Shown in pieces: positions 59,965 through 64,000 of a stretch of DNA of 64,000 nucleotides. Under the pieces are notes generated by a model. The model was not told the DNA's origin and did not search any database. It worked only from the letters and a program-made list of their open reading frames with translations. This DNA comes from Oasisia sp. SBJ-2009 (taxonomy: Eukaryota; Annelida; Polychaeta; Sabellida; Siboglinidae), in NCBI GenBank assembly GCA_964017155.1, contig OZ024865.1:20487402-20551401 (forward strand), written 5' to 3'. Every line of letters begins with the position of its first letter. The first letter of the stretch is position 1. Both the position numbers and the translations under genes were made by a program.

Positions 59965-62900
59965 TGTGTGTGTGTCTGTCTATGTGTGTGTGTGTGTGTG
60001 CGTCTGTGCGTCTGTGCGTCTGTGCGTCTGTGCGTCTGTGCGTCTGTGCGTCTGTGCGTCTGTGCGTCTGTGTGTGTGGACAACCAAAGACAAAATGGCA
60101 GAAGATAGTAATAGCGGAACTGCAAGAACTGTATGTACCTGCAAAGTACCAAAAAGATGATTTTGGTACTTTGCTCATTATCAGACATTTGACAGTTGAT
60201 GGGGCGAGGCTGAGACCACAGTGAAGGAACAAGGTGATAGCCTTATGTGCCACTGGGGATGAAGAAGATAAGTAAGTATTAACACTAATGTGCACAAGTG
60301 TTTCACAAGAACAACTGGATCTGACATGAAACAATTACCTTAACATAGACTCACAAGGTAAATCAACTGGGACAATACGTACATTCACTCAAAAAATCCT
60401 GTTAACTGACATAACAAATTGTGATTTAGTTCCTACCTAGCAGACAGAGGGCGTAGTTTCCCTCGAGGGTGTTGAAGATTATCTTAGTACTTTGCTCATT
60501 TGACAGAAGCACGAGGGACTGGGAGAAGATGCGATACTTCATCAGCTCCACCAGACACTGCAAACACAGAGAGACAGGTACAGGCACTGCTGGAAGGTTA
60601 GTTTCACTTTCACTTTATCTACCCACAGGACTGCTCTAAACACTTACCCTTCACCACTAGGCAGACCTGTTCAATGACACACTATGTTGATTTCTCTTGG
60701 TAGTATTCAGCCACGCTGGCAACAACAGTATTGTTATCTATGTCTCTCGCCTGTGATTCCAATGTATGACCCACAGCACTGACCCACCCCAAAGATGCTC
60801 ACATAGAATCACGCGTGATTTACCCTAGACAGAGAACAATTTTAAATGAGCTATTTTGTTGTCTTTCACCTGTGTCAATTTAAAATATTATACGAGTAAA
60901 TGTGGATGATGTTTGCATAGAAATACCTAGGTGCTTGTGATGTGTGATGTTGGCATAGAAAGACCTAGGTGCTTGTGATCTGTGATGTTGGCATAGAAAG
61001 ACCTACGTGCTTGTGATCTGTGATGTTTGCATATAAAGACCTACGTGCTTGTGATCTGTAATGTTTGCATATAAAGACCTAGGTGCTTGTGATCTGTGAT
61101 GTTTGCATATAAAGACCTACGTGCTTGTGATCTGTAATGTTGGCATAGAAAGACCTAGGTGCTTGTGATCTGTGATGTTTGCATAGAAAGACCTACGTGC
61201 TTGTGATCTGTGATGTTTGCATATAAAGACCTACGTGCTTGTGATCTGTAATGTTTGCATATAAAGACCTAGGTGCTTGTGATCTGTGATGTTTGCATAG
61301 AAAGACCTACGTGCTTGTGATCTGTAATGTTTGCATAGAAAGACCTAGGTGCTTGTGATCTGTGATGTTTGCATAGAAAGACCTAGGTACTTGTGATCTG
61401 TGATTTTTGCGTAGAAAGACCTAGGTACTTGTGATCTGTGATGTTTGCGTAGAAAGACCTAGGTGCTTGTGATCTGTGATGTTTGCATAGAAAGACCTAG
61501 GTGCTTGTGATCTGTGATGTTTGCATAGAAAGACCTAGGTGCTTGTGATCTGTGATGTTTGCATAGAAAGACCTAGGTGCTTGTGATCTGTGATGTTTGC
61601 ATAGAAAGACCTAGGTGCTTGTGGTGTATGCAGTGAACTAGTGTGTACCTCTGGTGCGACGGCAGAGAGGTGGAAGATGACAGCGGGCACAGAGAGGATA
61701 TGGAGGAGGAAGACACTCGTCAGGTTGGTGGAGAACTCAGCCGCAACCAGAGGCCTGAAACACATGGCAGATCATTTTAGAAACACACGGCAGATCACTT
61801 TAGAAACACACGGCAGATCCCTTTACAAACACATGGCAGATCACTTTACAAACACACGGCAGATCCCTTTACAAACACATGGCAGATCCCTTTACAAACA
61901 CACGGCAGATCCCTTTACAAACACATGGCAGATCCCTTTACAAACACATGGCAGATCACTTTACAAACACACAGCAGATCCCTTTACAAACACACGGCAG
62001 ATAACTTTACAAACACACGGCAGATCCCTTTACAAACACATGGCAGATCCCTTTACAAACACATGGCAGATCACTTTACAAACACACTGCAGATCGCTTT
62101 ACAAAAACATTTAGGGCTATGACTGGTGTATGTACACTTGGCTTTCAGAGACCAGAGTTCTTGGGGAGAGACGTGGATGTGTGACAACAACATTACTGTG
62201 TGGTTGTGTGACAACAACATTACTGTGTGGTCGTGTGACAACAACATTACTGTGTGTGTGTATGACAATAACATTACTGGCTGGTTGTGTGACAACAACA
62301 TTACTGGGTGATTGTGTGACAACATTACTGTGTGGATGTGTGACAACAACATTACTGTGTGGATGTGTGACAACAACATTACTGTGTGGTTGTGTAACAA
62401 CAACATTACCCTGTGGTCGTGTGACAACAACATTACTGTGTGGTTGTGTAACAACAACATTACCCCGTGGTTGTGTGACAACAACATTACTGTGTGGTTG
62501 TGTAACAACAACATTACCCTGTGGTCGTGTGACAACATTACTGTGTGTGTGTTTGACAATAACATTACTGGCTGGTTGTGTGACAACAACATTACTGGAT
62601 GGATGTGTGACAACAACATTACTACCCTCAATAGCAGAATTTGTTAACAGTACCTCTACACTTTACACTGTCATAAATCTCCAACATTACCCCCTCAAGG
62701 CTCTAGCTTAAGTGATGATAGAAAAAAAGCCAAAAAACTACCCCCAAAATCAAATATACAACAGGCCTGTAGCAGGTCCCACAAATAACACTAAATATAT
62801 TATATGTATAAAACTTTACAATTATGATAAAACGTATGAAAATTGAAATAAATCAAAATTATTAATAATTTATTTATTTAAAAATTACTCCAATCTGACA

Positions 62901-64000
62901 AATGGAACCCACATAGGACTTTTTAATTTTTTGTGTGCTATTTTTGTCCCCAGAAGTTAGAATTGGTCTTATTGAAACTGAAAGTAAGGATATATGTCAA
63001 GGCTGGTGATTATTGCAAAAGGTTTTTCATCGTGATAATACCACAAAATATCTACTACAATAATAGCGCACATCTGCAACAGTTCCTTGTGTATCATCAG
63101 AGTACCTACCAGTATTGTGAGGTAGCAATAGTCCTGACAAAACAGCCCAAAAATTTACCTGAACCGGAGGTGCCAGTTTAATGAAGTCAATAAGAATGTT
63201 CTTAATGCTAAGATGACTGTCTCAGTAAATGATGACATTTTATTTCAATAAGCAAGCATAGGAGTTTACACAAACACACCCCACTAAGTAACTGTGCAAC
63301 TTTAAGTACCCTCCATTAGACAGGCCCAGTGCTGCCCAGACCAGAGAAGAGAGGGTGGGGTAGTAAGAGTTCTCACCGCAGGGCCAGGGTCATGACGGCC
63401 GCCAGAGAGGCCGGCTTGAAACACGGCTTTGACCTCGCCAGACCTTTGGTGAGTAACACCTGACGACAGGCAAACATCACACCACCTTCAATATGATTCA
63501 ACTCAATAACTAATTCTGTACTTGGTATATAACTATACAAGTAAAAATTAAGTATCAAAATATAATATTTCTAATAATTAAATATCATTGAGTGAGTGAG
63601 TGGGTAAACTGGAAATGAATCAGTATTACCACTTTCTTTAAATATAGTACAGTAGGAATTACTAAATGTGTCTATGCAGCATTGTAATAAAAATTTGCAA
63701 TTTATTTGTTGTACAAATATAATGTTCAAGGTAATGGCATGATGTCTAGTCAGCCCGAGTGATTAGATTAATCTATTTTTATACAGACATATCTCATCAC
63801 AATGGTCAGATCTGTTTTCACCTGACAATAAATTAATAATAGATTTGTAATAAGACATTCAATGGACAGGAACTAAGACCTACATGTATAATTCCTCTAC
63901 AGGCAAGTATCTTTATGAATATAATTTCTACATGATGTTTTGTACAATGACTCATACTGACCAAGCCCCACTTTACCCTACCCCCAACTCACCTGGAGAG
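45894..64000 (-). CDS. UBE3B: UBE3B, HECT E3 ubiquitin ligase (23 exons, N-terminus beyond window)
   Basis: Minus-strand exons in order: 64000-63993 (partial), 63459-63377, 61754-61649, 60557-60437, 59696-59662, 59056-59027, 58704-58592, 58087-57942, 57164-57006, 56528-56351, 55609-55491, 55042-54928, 54414-54315, 53027-52908, 52368-52291, 51669-51571, 50525-50418, 49955-49818, 49188-49064, 48695-48513, 48081-47970, 46732-46640, 46085-45894. All have GT-AG borders and phases close, giving about 852 residues, equal to human residues from about 216 to the end. Landmarks are [84 protein letters not shown] and [17 protein letters not shown]. The catalytic Cys is present 32 residues before the C-terminus, as in human. 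The N-terminal IQ motif lies outside the window. The enzyme takes ubiquitin from an E2 and passes it to substrates; the family is cytosolic and mitochondria-associated. Introns are packed with minisatellites. Confidence 0.95.
46640..46732 (-). CDS. UBE3B: UBE3B HECT exon ([13 protein letters not shown])
   Basis: 93 bp, phase 0. Encodes [20 protein letters not shown] and [11 protein letters not shown], conserved in the HECT C-lobe region. It follows exon 48081-47970, which ends GAFLK. Confidence 0.96.
46880..46990. repeat. Possible SINE-tail fragment
   Basis: Contains TCTTATATAGTGCCATATCC and GGCAGATATGTTCAATTAAA. The latter resembles GGCAGACCTGTTCAATGA at 60662-60679, so a dispersed family is likely. 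Intronic. Confidence 0.4.
46994..47765. repeat. Two-part GGTGACATAG minisatellite in UBE3B intron
   Basis: The first block (to about 47280) has 22-bp units ACTAGAGGGTGACATAGTTA. The second (about 47340-47720) has about 25-bp units AAGAAGGTGACATAGTCACA. The shared core GTGACATAGTCAC in the second block is a perfect palindrome with a 3-bp centre. Confidence 0.93.
50418..50525 (-). CDS. UBE3B: UBE3B exon abutted by a minisatellite
   Basis: 108 bp, phase 0. Encodes [20 protein letters not shown] and [16 protein letters not shown] (HECT N-lobe). The acceptor GTTCTAG is directly preceded by the 28-bp array. Confidence 0.95.
50526..51178. repeat. 28-bp minisatellite ending at a UBE3B splice acceptor
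   Basis: About 23 units with core CTCCGTATCAATCACTACAA. The first unit begins at the base next to the exon. In gene orientation each unit contains TTGTAG, a weak acceptor-like motif. Plus-strand ORFs of up to 228 codons here are artefacts. Confidence 0.94.
51355..51490. repeat. 35-bp minisatellite, UBE3B intron
   Basis: Nearly four units of GATGCAGTAAGAGGTGTTAC plus AGCTGTATTAAGACT, ending about 80 bp from the donor of exon 51669-51571. Confidence 0.92.
51571..51669 (-). CDS. UBE3B: UBE3B HECT exon ([11 protein letters not shown])
   Basis: 99 bp, phase 0. [20 protein letters not shown], then [12 protein letters not shown], is almost invariant in UBE3B/UBE3C ligases. Confidence 0.97.
51720..52290. 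other. UBE3B intron, no feature
   Basis: AT-rich intronic sequence with nothing recognisable. Confidence 0.5.
53485..54335 (-). repeat. 61-bp minisatellite copying a UBE3B exon end and donor
   Basis: About 13 units. The highest-coordinate one is the real junction at 54315/54314. In gene orientation each unit holds ATTCCACACCGAGAC (exon end) followed by GTAGGTGTCATAT (donor and intron). At least ten of the twelve intronic copies keep GAC|GTAGGTGTC. One (near 54010) carries changes (GCGATG). Unit length is not a multiple of 3. Confidence 0.95.
54315..54414 (-). CDS. UBE3B: UBE3B exon whose donor is amplified
   Basis: 100 bp, acceptor CTTGTAG. Encodes [20 protein letters not shown] and [13 protein letters not shown], matching the vertebrate DLKPSVLFQELDR region. 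The donor is GAC|GTAGGT. Confidence 0.94.
54715..54950 (-). repeat. 37-bp minisatellite copying another UBE3B exon end and donor
   Basis: Six units; the last (highest) is the real exon end at 54928. In gene orientation each holds CACTGGCTCATA(C/T)G then GTAGGTCAAG. All five intronic copies keep the GTAGGT donor. Confidence 0.95.
54928..55042 (-). CDS. UBE3B: UBE3B exon (LYERDCRR)
   Basis: 115 bp. Encodes [20 protein letters not shown] and [17 protein letters not shown], strongly conserved. Phase 2 at both borders fits the neighbours. Confidence 0.96.
55050..55200. repeat. Degenerate TGACAACTTGACA repeats
   Basis: Irregular repeats built on TTGACANNNTACATGACAA in UBE3B intron. Similar CATGACAATGGTGACA text occurs at 55970-56300. 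Confidence 0.6.
55970..56300. repeat. Degenerate GGTGACA/CATGACA repeats
   Basis: Loose tandem repeats without a fixed period, intronic. Confidence 0.55.
56801..56984 (-). repeat. (TGCCC)n / sense-strand (GGGCA)n array
   Basis: About 36 perfect TGCCC units. On the UBE3B sense strand this is (GGGCA)n, an ideal G-quadruplex-forming pattern. It starts about 20 bp downstream of the donor of exon 57164-57006. Confidence 0.98.
57006..57164 (-). CDS. UBE3B: UBE3B exon upstream of the GGGCA array
   Basis: 159 bp, acceptor TTGCCTGCAG, donor GGCAG|GTTGGT. Encodes [20 protein letters not shown] and [18 protein letters not shown]. Phases fit both neighbours. Confidence 0.88.
57300..57602 (-). repeat. 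tRNA-derived SINE, minus-strand copy
   Basis: In minus orientation: head GGGAGCGGTGGTTGTGCGG and TAGAGCACC (A-box-like), GGTGGTTCAACCC (B-box-like), then a body with GAGACACTAAAAGCC and GGAAGTAAAAGATCC. Same family as 38163-38450. A partial copy of its middle lies at 57755-57785. Confidence 0.72.
57942..58087 (-). CDS. UBE3B: UBE3B exon with alternative donors
   Basis: Encodes [20 protein letters not shown] and [15 protein letters not shown]. The donor GAAC|GTAAAA (57941) keeps the phase. An in-frame CAG|GTGGCA donor 48 bp earlier (higher coordinate) does not fit the next exon's phase. Confidence 0.85.
58592..58704 (-). CDS. UBE3B: UBE3B exon ([13 protein letters not shown])
   Basis: 113 bp. 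Encodes [20 protein letters not shown] and [30 protein letters not shown] is identical to vertebrate UBE3B. Confidence 0.96.
58971..59095 (-). repeat. Tandem duplication of a 30-bp microexon and its acceptor
   Basis: In gene orientation the functional microexon (59056-59027) with its upstream TTTGTTTTGCTCTAG is followed, about 55 bp on, by a second TTTGTTTTGCTCTAG and a decayed exon copy, GTCACACAGAAGACTTTG. The decayed copy lost about 12 bp of exon and the donor. Confidence 0.85.
59027..59056 (-). CDS. UBE3B: UBE3B 30-bp microexon
   Basis: Ten codons, [10 protein letters not shown], with acceptor CTCTAG and donor GTAAGT. Aligns with vertebrate RVLEEETDGF. Phase 0 on both sides, so skipping would stay in frame. 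Confidence 0.88.
59662..59696 (-). CDS. UBE3B: UBE3B 35-bp exon
   Basis: Encodes [11 protein letters not shown], acceptor ATTTCAG, donor GTAGGT. Aligns with vertebrate GNLLHLG; the phase join to LCLL in the preceding exon is exact. Confidence 0.9.
59785..60080. repeat. (TG)n with (TGCGTC)n block
   Basis: A long TG microsatellite with TCTG interruptions, ending in about 12 TGCGTC/TGTGCG hexamers. Long Val/Cys or His/Thr ORFs here are artefacts. Confidence 0.97.
60437..60557 (-). CDS. UBE3B: UBE3B exon ([15 protein letters not shown])
   Basis: 121 bp. Encodes [20 protein letters not shown] and [20 protein letters not shown]. Good GT-AG borders (TTTGCAG, GTAGGA). Confidence 0.93.
60895..61625. 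repeat. 38-bp minisatellite, UBE3B intron
   Basis: About 19 units, core GCATAGAAAGACCTAGGTGC plus TTGTGATCTGTGATGTTT. It begins about 24 bp downstream of the donor of exon 61754-61649 in gene direction. Confidence 0.96.
61649..61754 (-). CDS. UBE3B: UBE3B exon between two minisatellites
   Basis: 106 bp. Encodes [20 protein letters not shown] and [15 protein letters not shown]. Flanked by the 38-bp array after its donor and the 23-bp array before its acceptor. Confidence 0.95.
61755..62108. repeat. 23-bp minisatellite running into a UBE3B acceptor
   Basis: About 15 units with core CACATGGCAGATCCCTTTAC. The last unit in gene direction supplies the acceptor itself (GCCATGTGTTTCAG|G). Other units end TGTTTGTAA instead of TGTTTCAG. 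Confidence 0.94.
62165..62632. repeat. 27-bp minisatellite, UBE3B intron
   Basis: About 17 units with core GTGTGACAACAACATTACTG. Both-strand ORFs (up to 193 codons) arise because 27 is a multiple of 3. Confidence 0.95.
62640..63376. other. UBE3B intron, no feature
   Basis: AT-rich intron; nothing recognised. Confidence 0.5.
63377..63459 (-). CDS. UBE3B: UBE3B exon ([12 protein letters not shown])
   Basis: 83 bp. Encodes [20 protein letters not shown] then AVMTLAL. Acceptor TCGTCAG, donor GTGAGA. Matches vertebrate ILLTRGLARPRPC. Confidence 0.95.
63993..64000 (-). CDS. UBE3B: UBE3B partial exon at window edge
   Basis: Only the last 8 bases (CTCTCCAG) before donor GTGAGT are inside the window. 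They encode a Leu-Gln pair that precedes VLLTKG, matching vertebrate VLQILLTRG. Confidence 0.75.

Noticed and set aside
59720..60334. 204-codon His/Thr ORF and 159-codon Cys/Val ORF
   Set aside because: Translated (TG)n microsatellite plus flanking intron.
62071..62711. 186-193-codon ORFs on both strands
   Set aside because: 27-bp repeat whose length is a multiple of 3; open in several frames by construction.

Overview
This is animal (metazoan) nuclear DNA. Three multi-exon, intron-rich genes can be read out with GT-AG introns whose phases all close, and the rest is dominated by tandem repeats and DNA-transposon remnants. The genes are recognisable by protein homology recalled from the families (no search was run). 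The AT-rich introns, extreme minisatellite content, hAT, Mutator-like and piggyBac-like remnants and a tRNA-derived SINE suggest a marine invertebrate, perhaps a mollusc or another lophotrochozoan. The exact clade is inference only. No bacterial genes, CRISPR array or rRNA/tRNA gene was seen. LAYOUT: 1-890 carries a frameshifted Mutator-like transposase-domain remnant. 890-9080 is a giant satellite with a 26-bp unit containing the E-box CAGCTG. 9375-18340 is a second giant satellite of 11/22-bp units built on GGGGATTCCCC, a perfect NF-kB-type motif; its two ends run in the opposite orientation to its core. 18573-20016 is a broken hAT transposase. 21523-29170 (minus) is CCDC86 (Cgr1 family, nucleolar), four exons, with a 2.9-kb terminal-inverted-repeat element in intron 1. 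31593-42561 (plus) is RSRC2 (RS-rich protein with a C-terminal SMAP domain), nine exons. Its first intron holds a fold-back element and a TIR element that is itself interrupted by a piggyBac-type MITE with TTAA target sites. 45894-64000 (minus) is the C-terminal four fifths of UBE3B (HECT E3 ubiquitin ligase), 23 exons reaching the window edge. RSRC2 and UBE3B converge at about 43-45 kb. MAIN OBSERVATION: all three genes carry tandem arrays made from, or abutting, their own exon boundaries. UBE3B has a 61-bp array (about 13 copies) and a 37-bp array (6 copies), each copying the end of an exon plus its GTAGGT splice donor. RSRC2 has a 78-bp array copying the end of exon 7 plus its donor. CCDC86 has a 67-bp array copying the last coding segment including the stop codon. 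Two further UBE3B arrays run directly into splice acceptors, and one 30-bp microexon has a decayed tandem copy. A (GGGCA)n tract of about 36 units sits just inside another UBE3B donor on the transcribed-sense strand. Recurrent junction-anchored tandem duplication within about 40 kb is the most unusual feature here, followed by the two large motif-bearing satellites. The genes have related housekeeping roles (ribosome biogenesis, splicing, ubiquitination) but nothing suggests they act as one pathway.
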